Assembly: GCA_014584315.1 (NCBI GenBank) | Contig: JACTNA010000010.1 | Location: 1 to 54,703 of the forward strand | Direction of reading: 5' to 3' | Origin: Planctomycetota bacterium | GTDB lineage: Bacteria > Planctomycetota > Phycisphaerae > Phycisphaerales > UBA1924 | Length of the DNA: 54,703 bases | In this document: one piece after another, positions 24,784-36,217 of the stretch | Layout: each line of letters begins with the position of its first letter | Position numbering within the stretch: position 1 is the first letter of the stretch | Notes under the pieces: generated by a model | Databases searched by the model: none | Seen by the model: the letters and a program-made list of their open reading frames with translations, nothing else | Told to the model about the DNA's origin: nothing | Made by a program: the position numbers and the translations under genes

Positions 24784-25545
24784 TTACCGCTTCGACGAGG
24801 CGGGCGTGATCGCGCCGGCGGTCTCGGGCGTGAGGTACAGGATGCACTGGCAGTTGGGGCAGAGGGTGAGCTTGCCGCCGAGCAGGGAGATGGCGATCTC
24901 CATCGGCAGGCTCATCATGCACGCTCCGCAGGTGTACTCGTGCCGCTTGCGGTCGGCGATCTCGAGGGCGGCCATGGCCTCCTCGTCGCGCAGTTCGAGC
25001 AGACGAGCGTACATCGCCATCACGTCGCCGGGAACCTCGCGGGCCAGCGCGTCGCGCTCGGCCTTGAGTTGCTCGACACGGTCCTTGATCTCGGCCTCGC
25101 GGGCGTTGCGTTCCGACTCCGCGACCTTGCGGACCTTATCGCGATCGGCCTCCTGCGCGGCCAGTTCGGCGAGTTGGGCCTTCAGTTCATCGATCCGGGT
25201 CATGTGCCCGAGGGCCTCTTCCTCGATCCGTTCACGGTCCGCCTTGTGCGTGTTGACCTCGGTCAGGAGCGCCTTGTATTCCTTGTTGGTCCGGGCCTCG
25301 TTCATCTGGGCGCGGAGGTGCTCGATCCGCTCGTCGAGCGATCGAATCTCGTTCTCCAGGTTGCCCGCGGTGGCGGCGAGCTGCCGGACCTGCGTCCCGA
25401 CAGACTCCGTCTTGGCCTTGATCAGCGTCAGTTGGCGGACCTGCTCGGCGTGGAAGGCCTCCGCGGCCCGGAGTCGGCTCTGGAGTCCCGCGAGTTGCCT
25501 GTCCGCCTGGAAGACGCGGAGCAGGCGGGCCGTCACGTCGTCCAT
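24784..25545 (-). CDS. Coiled-coil protein with C-terminal C4 zinc ribbon
   Basis: The protein has about 253 residues. Residues ~10-180 form a long antiparallel coiled coil with heptad-rich segments (LENEIRSLDERIEHLRAQMNEARTNKEYKALLTEV). The C-terminus has CGACMMSLP and CPNCQC, a four-Cys zinc ribbon. This is the layout of the CT398-like zinc-ribbon family, of which structure is known but function is not settled. An alternative start at 25569 adds eight residues. It lies 9 bp from the glycosyltransferase gene and 33 bp from cdsA, so all are probably one leftward unit. Confidence 0.85.
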   Translation of the reverse strand: MDDVTARLLRVFQADRQLAGLQSRLRAAEAFHAEQVRQLTLIKAKTESVGTQVRQLAATAGNLENEIRSLDERIEHLRAQMNEARTNKEYKALLTEVNTHKADRERIEEEALGHMTRIDELKAQLAELAAQEADRDKVRKVAESERNAREAEIKDRVEQLKAERDALAREVPGDVMAMYARLLELRDEEAMAALEIADRKRHEYTCGACMMSLPMEIAISLLGGKLTLCPNCQCILYLTPETAGAITPASSKR

Positions 25546-25578
25546 CGATCCCTCCCGGGGCGCACTCACGCCCGCAGT

Positions 25579-26511
25579 CTAGCCGGGCGGGATTGCCAAG
25601 TCCGCAGCGGGCGCGAAACGGAGGATCCAGTACGCCGCGGGCATCACCAGCAGGGGAGAGTCGAGCACGTCGAGGATGCCCCCGAACCCCGGCAGGGAGT
25701 GGCCGGAATCCTTCATGCCCGCGTCTCGTTTGAGGAGGCTGGCGAGCAGGTCGCCCACCTGTCCGAGGAGGCCGAACGCAACGCCGGCGGCCGCGCCGAT
25801 CGCAAGTCCCGGCCCGCCGGCAATGCCCACCCGCACGAGCGCCCAGGCTCCGAGCGTTCCGACCCCAGCGCTCACCACGACACCGCCCACCAGACCCTCC
25901 CAGGTCTTGCCGGGGCTGAGCCAGCGGATGAGCTTGTGTCGCCCGACGGCCCGCCCGACAAAGTACGCGCCGATATCGCACGACTTGGTCGTCATCAGCA
26001 CCCACAGGATCGTCCAGACCGAGTGCTCGCGCCGCAGCGCGAGCAGGAAGCCGAACATCAGCCCGAGATAGACGAAGGCGAGCAGCGTCCCGCCCGCCGC
26101 GGCCACGACACCCTCGAAACTCTGGTGGCGAGAGAAGAACAACAGCGAACCCACGAGCACGATCACGGCCGCGGAAGAGACCGTGGCAACGCTCGCGACC
26201 GCATCCGCCTCGCTGGGCACAAGGCAGGAGACCGCCAGACCGACGAGCGCGGCGGCAGCGCTGACGCGGGCGGAGGCCTGGATGCCGTTGGCGCGCAGGA
26301 TGGCAGCGAGCTCGATGGCCGCGAGCCAACTCAAGGGAACCACCGCGAGGAAGATGACGACACCGGGCGGCGCGGTCTGGCGGCCGAGGAGGTCGGCAAG
26401 ACCGTCCGGCAGCGGCAGATCGTTGACCCACTCGTCAAGTGCAAGGCCCGCGACGAGGAGGGCGACCATCAGGGGGCCGAAGAGGAGCCGCTGCTGGAGC
26501 ACGGCGGGCAC
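25579..26511 (-). CDS. cdsA: Phosphatidate cytidylyltransferase
   Basis: The 310-residue polytopic membrane enzyme makes CDP-diacylglycerol from phosphatidate and CTP. The C-terminal signature SLLKRDAGMKDSGHSLPGFGGILDVLDS matches the CdsA pattern, although the usual Arg before the final Asp is Val. SPGKTWEGLVGG is also typical. About eight hydrophobic segments precede it. The gene follows uppS by 15 bp, the classical uppS-cdsA order linking isoprenoid carrier and phospholipid synthesis. Confidence 0.92.
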   Translation of the reverse strand: MPAVLQQRLLFGPLMVALLVAGLALDEWVNDLPLPDGLADLLGRQTAPPGVVIFLAVVPLSWLAAIELAAILRANGIQASARVSAAAALVGLAVSCLVPSEADAVASVATVSSAAVIVLVGSLLFFSRHQSFEGVVAAAGGTLLAFVYLGLMFGFLLALRREHSVWTILWVLMTTKSCDIGAYFVGRAVGRHKLIRWLSPGKTWEGLVGGVVVSAGVGTLGAWALVRVGIAGGPGLAIGAAAGVAFGLLGQVGDLLASLLKRDAGMKDSGHSLPGFGGILDVLDSPLLVMPAAYWILRFAPAADLAIPPG

Positions 26512-26526
26512 TGTAGCGGGGGTCGC

Positions 26527-27390
26527 TCAGTCGGGTGCGGGGCCGTGGGCGAGACCCCCGAAACGCCGCCCGCGCCGGGCGTACTCGCGGATGGCGGCGT
26601 GAAACTGAGCCGTGTCGAAGTCGGGCCAGTACACGTCGGTCACGTAAATCTCGGCGTAACTGAGCTGCCAGAGCAGGAAGTTGCTCAGGCGCAACTCGCC
26701 CGCGGTCCGGATGAGCAGGTCCGGCTCCGGAAGTCCCGCGGTGCCGAGCTCGGCCTCGAAGGCGGCCTCGTCGATGTCGCCCGGGTCGAGTTCCCCCGAG
26801 CCGACCCGTCGGGCCAGGGCACGGGTCGCGTCGATGATCTCCGCCCTCGAGCCGTAGTTGATCGCGAGGCAGAGCGTCGGGCCGGTCAGCCTGGCGGTCG
26901 CGCCCTCGACGGCCTCGATGGCCCGGACGACGTCGTCGGGCAGCCCTTCGCGCCGCCCGATCACGCGAAGGCGCAGGTTCTCGCGGATCAGGGCGTCTCG
27001 CTCGCCCTCCAGGTACATGACGCAGAGCCGCATGAGCGCCTCGATCTCGTCGGAGGGACGCTTCCAGTTCTCGCTGGAGAAACTGAAGAGCGTGAGCGCC
27101 TCGAGCCCGAGCCGCCCGGACTCCGCGATGATCTCCCGCACCGCGGCCGCGCCGTTGCGGTGTCCGAAAATGCGCGGAAACCCGCGTTGCTCCGCCCAGC
27201 GGCCGTTCCCGTCCATGATGATCGCGACGTGACGGGGGATGCGCGAAGGACGCACGTCCGGCAGACGCTCCTGCGGATTCGCGCGGGGGTTGAGGCGCCG
27301 CATCCGCTCGAGCGCGGCCCTGTCGGCGTCGTCCAGAAGCGCGACGGACGGGGAGTGCGACTCGACGGTCTCCGCGGCGTGGTTCGGCAC
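26527..27390 (-). CDS. uppS: Isoprenyl transferase (undecaprenyl diphosphate synthase)
   Basis: The 287-residue cis-prenyltransferase extends farnesyl diphosphate to the C55 lipid carrier for cell-wall and surface polysaccharides. Motifs are HVAIIMDGNGRWAEQRG with the catalytic Asp, GHRNGA, LTLFSFSSENWKRP and RTAGELRLSNFLLWQLSYAEIY. The N-terminal ~45 residues before PRHVAIIMDG are longer than in E. coli and rich in charged residues. It lies 60 bp from purA and starts the uppS-cdsA pair. Confidence 0.95.
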   Translation of the reverse strand: MPNHAAETVESHSPSVALLDDADRAALERMRRLNPRANPQERLPDVRPSRIPRHVAIIMDGNGRWAEQRGFPRIFGHRNGAAAVREIIAESGRLGLEALTLFSFSSENWKRPSDEIEALMRLCVMYLEGERDALIRENLRLRVIGRREGLPDDVVRAIEAVEGATARLTGPTLCLAINYGSRAEIIDATRALARRVGSGELDPGDIDEAAFEAELGTAGLPEPDLLIRTAGELRLSNFLLWQLSYAEIYVTDVYWPDFDTAQFHAAIREYARRGRRFGGLAHGPAPD

Positions 27391-27450
27391 GGCACTGCTC
27401 CGGTGGCTCGCTGAGACTACGACGGGAGGATGCCGTTCGTTCGCCCGCCG

Positions 27451-29177
<1,727 letters not shown>

Positions 29178-29204
29178 TCGCGGTCGCATGGCGGACGATA
29201 CCGG

Positions 29205-29672
29205 TCAGAGCGAGGGCTGTTCGTCGTCGTCATCGTCGAGGTCGAACTCGAAGTCGATGCTGCTGTCGCCGGAGGAGTCCGCCGCAAACCCGGACTGGAT
29301 GGCGGACGGTGCAGCACCCGGAGCCTGCGCCGGCTTGCCCCGCTTGGCCGCCTCGGACGCGTCGATGGCCCGGGGGTGCCCGTCGAGGCGGACGACGAAG
29401 ACCAGCGACCCGATCGATACAAGATCGCCGGGGGTGAGTTCGGCCTCGCCCTGCAGGCGGTGGCCGTTGACGAACGTGCCGTTGCTCGAACCCAGGTCGC
29501 GGAGGTACAGACCTCCGTCGGCCATGCGAAGTTCGCAGTGCCGACGAGACACGCTCGAGATGGGAATGCGGAGTTGGCAGTCGGTCCTGCGGCCCACCAC
29601 GGTGACCGGGTGATGGAGCGAGATTTCCCGCTGACGGCCGTCGGATCGAACATGGACGAGGGAAGCGTTCAC
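29205..29672 (-). CDS. FHA-domain protein with acidic tail
   Basis: The 155-residue protein starts with GTG. Residues ~15-95 form a forkhead-associated domain with all phosphothreonine-binding motifs: VVGRRTDCQLRI (Gly-Arg), SVSRRHCELRM (Ser-x-x-His), LRDLGSSNGTFVNG. The tail after ~100 is disordered and ends in a run of acidic residues (DFEFDLDDDDDE). It should bind a threonine-phosphorylated partner. No kinase gene is adjacent. It is divergent from hemW with only 20 bp between the start codons. Confidence 0.92.
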   Translation of the reverse strand: MNASLVHVRSDGRQREISLHHPVTVVGRRTDCQLRIPISSVSRRHCELRMADGGLYLRDLGSSNGTFVNGHRLQGEAELTPGDLVSIGSLVFVVRLDGHPRAIDASEAAKRGKPAQAPGAAPSAIQSGFAADSSGDSSIDFEFDLDDDDDEQPSL

Positions 29673-29692
29673 GCTGGGCGTATCCTTGTTCC

Positions 29693-30997
29693 GTGAATGG
29701 ATCCCCGGCCACGGGCAGCCTGCCCCCGGGATTCGCCGACCACCATACCGTGCTGACCGTCCTCCCGCAACGCGAGCGCCCCTCGGCCCACCCCCTGGGG
29801 TCGGTGCCGGCGGGATGGCGAGGTGTGTCCTCCCTCTATATCCACATGCCCTTCTGCTCGCACAAGTGCCATTACTGCGATTTCTACAGCCTGGTGGACA
29901 CCCGCGACCGTCAGGCCGCGTTCGTGGACCGCCTGACCCGCGAGTTGGAGGGCGTCGCTCCGTGGTTCGCGGGGACGCCGCTGAGAACCGTGTTCGTGGG
30001 GGGTGGCACGCCGAGCCTCCTCCGGATCGACCTGTGGGAGCGCGTGCTCGGCCTCCTGCATCGCCGCTTCGACACGCGGGCGATCGCGTCGGGAGAAGGG
30101 GAGTTCACCGTCGAGTGCAACCCGGAATCGGCGAGCGGCGGACTGATGGACGTGCTCGCGGCAGGGGGGGTCAACCGAGTCAGCATCGGGGCGCAGTCGT
30201 TCGAGGTTCGGCACCTTCGGACGCTGGAACGCCGGCACGACCCCGAGAACGTGGCGCGGGCCGTGGAAGCGGCGCGCCGGGCCGGCATCGCACGGCAGTC
30301 CGTGGACCTGATCTTCGGCGTGCCGGGTCAGACGCTCGGGGAGTGGGCGCGGGACGTCGAGCGGGCGATCGCGCTGGGGACGACGCACCTGTCCTGCTAC
30401 GCCCTGACCTACGAGCCGAACACGGCGATGACCGCCCGGATGCGCCGGGGTGAGTTCGAGTCGATCGACGAGGAATCCGAGGCCGAGATGATGGTCTGGA
30501 CGGCTGCCCGGCTGCGCGAGGCCGGGCTGGCCCGGTACGAGGTCAGCAACTTCGCGGCACCGGGCGCGGAGTGCCGCCACAACCTGGCGTACTGGCGGCA
30601 GGCGCAGTGGATCGGCGTCGGGCCGTCGGCCGCGTCGCACGTGCTCGATCCGACGGGCGGCAGCCGACGGTGGCGGAACGTGCCGCGCCTGGACGACTAC
30701 CTCGGCTCGGACGGGGCGCTCGGTCCGGTGGTGGACGCCGAGGAACCGGACCCCCGTCGCCTGCTCGCGGAACGGCTCATGACCGGCGTGCGGATCGCGG
30801 AGGGCGTCGATGCTGCGCGTGTGATGGCGGAAGCGCGCTCGATCAGCGGGGAGTCGCCCGACAGACTTGCGGAGTGCGCATCAAGGCTCGTCCAGCAGGG
30901 ATGGCTCGACGCGGGGGACGGGCGCTGGCGACCGACGGACGCCGGCTTCCTCTTCGCCGATCGGATGGCGCGGGACCTGATGGCGGCGCTCGGCTGA
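29693..30997 (+). CDS. hemW: Radical SAM protein HemW (heme chaperone, formerly HemN-like)
   Basis: The 434-residue protein has the radical SAM cluster motif CSHKCHYCDF (CxxxCxxC). The residue after CD is Phe, as in HemW, and the extra Cys of true coproporphyrinogen dehydrogenase is absent. GGGTPSLL, VECNPES, NRVSIGAQSF and HLSCYALTYEPNT follow family order, with a HemN-type C-terminal domain. HemW binds heme and delivers it to respiratory enzymes. The GTG at 29693 gives a ~50-residue extension before LYIHMPFC, and a later start, such as the GTG at about 29824, cannot be excluded. It ends 5 bp from the convergent ruvB stop. Confidence 0.9.
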   Translation: MNGSPATGSLPPGFADHHTVLTVLPQRERPSAHPLGSVPAGWRGVSSLYIHMPFCSHKCHYCDFYSLVDTRDRQAAFVDRLTRELEGVAPWFAGTPLRTVFVGGGTPSLLRIDLWERVLGLLHRRFDTRAIASGEGEFTVECNPESASGGLMDVLAAGGVNRVSIGAQSFEVRHLRTLERRHDPENVARAVEAARRAGIARQSVDLIFGVPGQTLGEWARDVERAIALGTTHLSCYALTYEPNTAMTARMRRGEFESIDEESEAEMMVWTAARLREAGLARYEVSNFAAPGAECRHNLAYWRQAQWIGVGPSAASHVLDPTGGSRRWRNVPRLDDYLGSDGALGPVVDAEEPDPRRLLAERLMTGVRIAEGVDAARVMAEARSISGESPDRLAECASRLVQQGWLDAGDGRWRPTDAGFLFADRMARDLMAALG

Positions 30998-31002
30998 AAT
31001 GG

Positions 31003-32067
31003 TCACTCCGCGCTGAAGAGTTCGGCTTCGACGCCGGCGGCGGTCGGTTTCAGTTCGATGCCCAAGTGGGACGCGCCGGCGCGCGTAAGCGCACGCCCGC
31101 GTCTGGTCCGTGCGAGGAAGCCGATCTGGAGCAGGTACGGCTCCACAACGTCCTCGAGCGTGCCGGCGTCTTCGTTCATGGTCGCGGCGACGGTCTCCAG
31201 GCCGACAGGCCCCCCCTCGAAGACCGAGCCGATGACGCGGAGGTAGGCCCGGTCGAGTTCGTCAAGCCCGAGGGCGTCGACGCCTTCGAGAGCGAGGGCC
31301 TCGTCCACGAGGTCCGGCGTGATCGTGCCGTTGGCACGCACCTGGGCGTAGTCGCGGACGCGGCGGAGCAGGCGGTTGGCGATCCGCGGCGTGCCTCGCG
31401 ACCGGGACGCGATGGTCGCGAGAGCCGCCGCCGACGGGGCATGGACGGCGAGCACGCGGCACGTGCGTTCCAGGATGGTGAGCAGGTCGTCCGGCGAGTA
31501 GTAGCGGAGGTGGTGGACGAGGCCGAAGCGGGAACGCAGCGGGGCGGAGAGCAGGCCGGCCCGTGTCGTCGCGCCGATCAGCGTGAAGGGCTTGCAGCGG
31601 ATCTGCACCGTGCGCGCGTGCAGGCCGCTATCGACCGTGACGTCGATGCGGAAGTCCTCCATCGCGGGGTAGATGAACTCCTCGACGGCGACGGGGAGTC
31701 GATGGATCTCGTCGATGAACAGGACGTCACCCCGGTGGAGGCGGGTGAGGGCGGCGACGAGGTCCGTGCCGCGCGCGAGGGCGGGGCCGCTGGTGACGTA
31801 GACCCGTGAACCCATCTCGTTGCCGATGACGTGGGCGAGAGTGGTCTTGCCGAGGCCGGGCGGGCCGTGCAGCAGCACGTGCTCCATGGCTTCGGGCGCA
31901 GCGGAGCCTGCGGCGGCCCGCGCCTTGACCGCCTCGATCGTGATGCGCAGGCGTTCGAGGAGGTCCGCCTGACCGACGTACTCGTCGATGCGCGATGGGC
32001 GCAGGGCGTTCGACGCCGCTTCATCCTCCGGCTGCTGCTGCGCGGTAACGAGCCGTTCCGTGGCCAT
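31003..32067 (-). CDS. ruvB: Holliday junction branch-migration helicase RuvB
   Basis: The 354-residue AAA+ motor works with RuvA to move Holliday junctions. Family hallmarks are ALRPSRIDEYVGQ, Walker A HGPPGLGKTTLAHVIGNEMG, Walker B VLFIDEIHRLP, the sensor region LIGATTRAGLLSAPLRSRFG and the C-terminal winged helix (GGPVGLETVAATMNEDAGTLEDVVEPYLLQIGFLARTRRGR). ruvA and ruvC are not adjacent. Confidence 0.97.
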   Translation of the reverse strand: MATERLVTAQQQPEDEAASNALRPSRIDEYVGQADLLERLRITIEAVKARAAAGSAAPEAMEHVLLHGPPGLGKTTLAHVIGNEMGSRVYVTSGPALARGTDLVAALTRLHRGDVLFIDEIHRLPVAVEEFIYPAMEDFRIDVTVDSGLHARTVQIRCKPFTLIGATTRAGLLSAPLRSRFGLVHHLRYYSPDDLLTILERTCRVLAVHAPSAAALATIASRSRGTPRIANRLLRRVRDYAQVRANGTITPDLVDEALALEGVDALGLDELDRAYLRVIGSVFEGGPVGLETVAATMNEDAGTLEDVVEPYLLQIGFLARTRRGRALTRAGASHLGIELKPTAAGVEAELFSAE

Positions 32068-32121
32068 GCGGGGAGTGTACGGGAAACGGGCGGGTCATGG
32101 AAGCGACCCGTTCCGAACCCA

Positions 32122-34152
32122 TCAGTTGCCGGCGGCCGCCTGCTGCCCGTCCCTCGCGGGCTGCTCCGCCCGCGGCAGCATGGTCGGCGCGCACGCGAGG
32201 TTGTACGCCGTAATCGCGGAGTTTGTCGAGGACTGCACGAGGTATTCGGGGATGGCCAGGTCGAGGCGGTCGTGCTGCGTGTGCCAGCCGAAGCCGTAGT
32301 TCGCGCGGCCGATCTCGTCCCAGAAGAAGCCGGGCACGCCGACGCGGTTGAACGAGGCGTGGTCGGACCCGCCGCCGCGCGGCATCGCCTCTTCAACCCG
32401 CACGTTCACGTCCATCCACACGTCGCGTGACGAGTCGAAGAACCGGCCGTTGGTCGGCGCGGTCGCGGCGGCGAGATAGTCGCGCATGGGGGCGACCGCG
32501 TGCAGACCGCCCTGGTAGTTCGTGCCGCCGTCGTCCACGAACACGGCGGAAACCTTCGCCAGTTGCTCGGGCGGGAGCGATTCGACGTAGGCGCGCGAGC
32601 CGAGCAGGCCCTGCTCTTCGCCCGTCCAGAGGATGAACCGGATGGTGCGCTTGGGCTTCGCGCCGACCGCGGCGAGAATGCGAGCGGTCTCGAGGGTGAC
32701 CGAGGAGCCGGTGCCGTTGTCGGTCGTGCCCTGCGAGCCGGGTCCGTTCCACGAGTCGAGGTGGGCGGAGACGATGATGACCTCGTCGGGGAACTCGGTG
32801 CCCGGAATCTCCGCGATGACGTTGTAGACGGGGATCGGGCCTGGGGTGAACGTGTGGGGGAGATTGAACTCCAGATCCAGGGGAACGCCGTCGTAGAGGC
32901 GGGAGTTGATGTAGTCGTAGTCCGGTTCCGAGATGTTGACCTCGACGTCCTGGGCGACCTTCTCCGGCGTCATCTCGCGCCAGCCGGGGGCCGCGCTGGT
33001 CCAGACACGTTCGTCGCCGGACGATGACACGAAGCCCAGAGGCCCCGCGAGGAGGACGCGTTCGAGGAGAGAAGGACCGTCGCCGGTGTCGCGCGTCAGC
33101 GTGGCGTGGTACCGCGCATCGGGATTGTCCGCCAGCATCGAAGAGGCGTCGGCGGTGTCGCCCGCGATCGACCAGGTCGAGGTGAACGCCCCCGCCGGGC
33201 TGACGCTGCGGTAGGAAAGGGTGCCCGTGGCTGGGTCGAAGGTAACGCCCTCCAGTTCGGCGGTGAAGTCCTGCACGGTGAACGCGCCGGCAAGCGAGCC
33301 GTCGTCCTGCCGAGTGATCTCGACTCGCATGTCCAGCCCGTCGCCGAGATCCTCGCCGGTCACGACGCCGGACCAGACGCCCGCGACGGCATCGGGAGGC
33401 GGTGCGTCGGCGCGACTGGCGATGCTCTGCCGAGCCTCGACACGGGCCGAGTAGCGGGCCGAGACGCGGCCGGGCGCGCCCCGGATGCCGCGACGCCCGG
33501 TCTGTTCCGGCGAAATGACGACCCACGCGCCGGCAAGCGAATCCTTGGCGGCCTCGAACTCGTCGTCGGTGGTGGGCATGCGCACAACCGGGCCGCGTGC
33601 GGCACCCTCGGTGCCCGGCGTCCACGCGAGCGTCGTGAAGCCCGCGAGATCGCGGATCTTCTCGTGCGTCACCGTGCCGTCGTCGCGCTCAACGCGTCGG
33701 TACACCGCCGCGGTCGAGGGGCCGCGGTCGAACCGCATCGAGACCGTGCCCCACTCGTGCAGGTGCGCGTTCGACAGCCCCCACGATGCGAACTGATCGC
33801 GTGCCCAGCGGGCGGCCCGTTCGAGATCGGTCGAGCCGGTGAGGCGGGGGCCGAAGGTGTCGCAGAGCGTCGTCAACTGCGCCATCACCTGGTTGCGGTT
33901 CATGCCCTCATCGAGGATCGCCCGAATCGTGGCTTCGTCCCCCATCGGAATTTCGGGCACGGGAACCTTCTCGCCGTTGACCACCGCGTACTCGGCGACT
34001 GGCGCGGCGAGCGTGGCGGCCGCGCCGGTCTTGCCCGAGTCCGCATCGCGACAGGCACGGCACGTCGCCTGGCAGCCGACGCCGGCGAGCGTGGTCAGAC
34101 TCAGCGCGATCAAGGACAACCGGGCGGCGGTACTGAGGGACGTGGCTCGCAT
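32122..34152 (-). CDS. Exported M28-family zinc peptidase with inserted beta domain
   Basis: The 676-residue protein has a signal peptide ending in LAGVGCQ, a possible though imperfect lipobox. The catalytic domain lies in the C-terminal part and shows the M28 ligands: SAHLDSWNGPGSQGTTDNGTG (His and bridging Asp, near 462), TGEEQGLLGS (catalytic and metal Glu, near 510), FVDDGGTNYQGG (Asp) and WHTQHDRLD (His). Between the N-terminal part and the catalytic domain lies a ~110-residue beta-rich insert (VAGVWSGVVTGEDLGDGLDM to YHATLTRDTGDG) unlike a PA domain. It is probably an aminopeptidase or glutamate carboxypeptidase-like exopeptidase. The ATG at 34152 is chosen by signal peptide and GGAG spacing. 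Confidence 0.88.
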   Translation of the reverse strand: MRATSLSTAARLSLIALSLTTLAGVGCQATCRACRDADSGKTGAAATLAAPVAEYAVVNGEKVPVPEIPMGDEATIRAILDEGMNRNQVMAQLTTLCDTFGPRLTGSTDLERAARWARDQFASWGLSNAHLHEWGTVSMRFDRGPSTAAVYRRVERDDGTVTHEKIRDLAGFTTLAWTPGTEGAARGPVVRMPTTDDEFEAAKDSLAGAWVVISPEQTGRRGIRGAPGRVSARYSARVEARQSIASRADAPPPDAVAGVWSGVVTGEDLGDGLDMRVEITRQDDGSLAGAFTVQDFTAELEGVTFDPATGTLSYRSVSPAGAFTSTWSIAGDTADASSMLADNPDARYHATLTRDTGDGPSLLERVLLAGPLGFVSSSGDERVWTSAAPGWREMTPEKVAQDVEVNISEPDYDYINSRLYDGVPLDLEFNLPHTFTPGPIPVYNVIAEIPGTEFPDEVIIVSAHLDSWNGPGSQGTTDNGTGSSVTLETARILAAVGAKPKRTIRFILWTGEEQGLLGSRAYVESLPPEQLAKVSAVFVDDGGTNYQGGLHAVAPMRDYLAAATAPTNGRFFDSSRDVWMDVNVRVEEAMPRGGGSDHASFNRVGVPGFFWDEIGRANYGFGWHTQHDRLDLAIPEYLVQSSTNSAITAYNLACAPTMLPRAEQPARDGQQAAAGN

Positions 34153-34322
34153 GAGGAGGCTCCGATGGGGATTCGAGCCTGAGCATACCGCACGAGAGCG
34201 TGGTGCGAGCGACAACACTTCCCCGATAGCGGCGAGGGATTTCCCGTGGAGAACCGCCGAGCCGTCGGACTCTGACACGCCGGACGCGATCGTGACCGCC
34301 CCGGCCTGCCCACGGCCGGCGT

Positions 34323-35792
34323 TCAGTCCATCGGGAGGTTCTTCGACTTCCAGAGACGGACGAGGCGGTCGAGGTCGATCGGCTCCCACACGCCCGCGTC
34401 GTTGGGCAGGTCGGTGTGGATCAGGTCGCCGCTCTCCGTGAAGAGCGACACTTGCGGGGCCTCGTCCTCGCTCAGCCGGGTGGTCAATCGCCAGGCGTTC
34501 GGGCGGTCGGCGGGCCGTTCCAGCGTGTCGGCACGGAGGGTGATCTTGCCCGCGCGAGAGTTGTAGGCGTAGAAGCGGTAGTCGCCGGGGATGCCCTTGC
34601 GGACGAGCAGTTCGGGGAGCAGGAACGCGAGGGCGCGGCTGACGTACCCGTCGCTTTCGATGACGGGCCGCGTCTCGGTCGGCGCGGTGCCGGCGCCGGC
34701 GGTGACGATGGTCATGCTGCGGTCGCTGCGCGCGCCAGTCTCCGTCCAGACCGCGGGCTTGGCCCCGTCACGGCGGACGGCCATGCGGATGGTCCACGCT
34801 TCCTCCCGCCCGTCAGGCGTCATGAAGAACGCGCCCGCGCTGTCGATCGTGCCCTCGGGCGTGAGCGTGCGGCTCTCGACTCGAACGACGTAGCCCGCCT
34901 GCCCGCCAACGGCGTCCGGCGTACGTGTCCCTCCCGCGTTGGAGAGCTCGCTCCGCGTTCCCTTGTACGCGGCCACGCGGCGGTAGCCGAGTTCCGTCGA
35001 GTCAGCGTCCGCTCCGGTGCTCGCGGGGACGTGCAGGCGGTGCCACTCCCAGTTCGGGCCGGTGGGGGCGACGACGGCCGCGAAATCGGCGGCCGTGAGT
35101 TGCGAGACGACGGCCGCTCCGAGGTTCAGCCCCGTGCCGCGACGCAGGGCGATGTCCGCCGGATCGGCGAAGGCGACGCGGGCCATGGTGGCCTCGTAGA
35201 GGGCGCGAGCGATCGGCAGATTCGGCTCGGTCGTGATGAGCTCGAAGGTGACGATCCGCTCGGACGTCGGGCGGAAGACGGTGTAGCCGTACACGATGGC
35301 CGGGCCGGAGTACGCGGGCGTCGAGATGTAGAAGCGATCGACGGGCTTGCCGTCGAGCACCAGGTTCGATGCCCGGTCGAATGTGGCGGCCTGCGTCCTG
35401 GTGGTGCGGGTGTCGCCGGGGTTGCGGACGATGCTGGAGACCGACTCCTCCCGCATTCGGATGATGTCGTCGCCGATCGAAATGACCGTCTGGTCCGGCT
35501 CGGCGCGGGCCGTCTGCACATTGATGAGGCCGATCATCTCCGGCAGGTTGATGCGGACGTTGGTGACTCCTCCGATCTCGTTCGAGGCCGCCTCGGAGCC
35601 GACCGGCAGGTACATCTCCAGGCCGATCGAGTCGCGCCGGAACGGGGTGTCGTCGAACTCGATGGAGACCGGCCGTGCGGTCCGATCGGGTTGTGTTTGG
35701 GCCGAGGCGAGCGACGGCGGGAGGAGGAACAAGGCCGCGATGACGACGGCGGCGGCGCGGACGGCCGGTCGGTGCGTGGCGGTGGGGAGCAT
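34323..35792 (-). CDS. Exported protein of unknown function
   Basis: The 489-residue protein has a signal peptide ([20 protein letters not shown]) and mature beta-rich segments ([71 protein letters not shown]). A late [25 protein letters not shown] and a basic-amphipathic C-terminus WKSKNLPMD follow. I see no catalytic motif or anchor. It may be periplasmic or outer-membrane associated. It is 170 bp upstream of the M28 peptidase gene on the same strand. Its upstream side faces the ribosomal cluster. Confidence 0.75.
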   Translation of the reverse strand: MLPTATHRPAVRAAAVVIAALFLLPPSLASAQTQPDRTARPVSIEFDDTPFRRDSIGLEMYLPVGSEAASNEIGGVTNVRINLPEMIGLINVQTARAEPDQTVISIGDDIIRMREESVSSIVRNPGDTRTTRTQAATFDRASNLVLDGKPVDRFYISTPAYSGPAIVYGYTVFRPTSERIVTFELITTEPNLPIARALYEATMARVAFADPADIALRRGTGLNLGAAVVSQLTAADFAAVVAPTGPNWEWHRLHVPASTGADADSTELGYRRVAAYKGTRSELSNAGGTRTPDAVGGQAGYVVRVESRTLTPEGTIDSAGAFFMTPDGREEAWTIRMAVRRDGAKPAVWTETGARSDRSMTIVTAGAGTAPTETRPVIESDGYVSRALAFLLPELLVRKGIPGDYRFYAYNSRAGKITLRADTLERPADRPNAWRLTTRLSEDEAPQVSLFTESGDLIHTDLPNDAGVWEPIDLDRLVRLWKSKNLPMD

Positions 35793-36217
35793 GTCGGGGC
35801 CTCCGTGGTTCGAGCGCGGTCCGGTGGTTCATCGACCGGGGGTGGGAGTCGGCTTTGGCAGGGCGTGCGGCGGACCCGGACCAGACTATGCGCCGGGGCC
35901 CGGGGATGGAAAAATGGGTGGGACGCCGGGTGTGCGGCGTTGACAACCGTCTTTGGGGCCGTACCCTACGGGGCTTGTCTCCGAGCGGAGGCAGAGCGCG
36001 CGCAGGCGGAGCCTGGCGCAGTTCACGAACTGGCCGGTCCGGCGGGAACGGCCGCCAGAGTTCGGGGAGTGGACCGAATCGCGTCCGGGCGTCCGGGCGC
36101 GGCGGTGTGGATCGCCGGTCGGGCGTTCCGATCGGCGTGCGGTGTGTGTCGCACGAATGGGCGTGCGGGCACGGAGTGGTTGGGCCGACGGCGACCGTCG
36201 GCGATGCGGGGCGCACG
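35793..36217 (+). promoter_or_regulatory. Promoter and leader of the ribosomal-protein cluster
   Basis: This 425-bp stretch holds no convincing gene. At 35940-35945 is a perfect TTGACA, followed after 16 bp by TACCCT (35962-35967), a fair sigma-70-type promoter pointing to rpsJ. The leader would be about 240 nt, GC-rich and able to fold. I could not assign a known r-protein binding structure. The left part also serves as upstream region of the divergent exported protein gene. Confidence 0.6.

Noticed and set aside
23404..27414. 1336-codon plus-strand open frame spanning four minus-strand genes
   Set aside because: It covers the glycosyltransferase, zinc-ribbon, cdsA and uppS genes in antisense and has the low-complexity composition of a GC-rich shadow frame.
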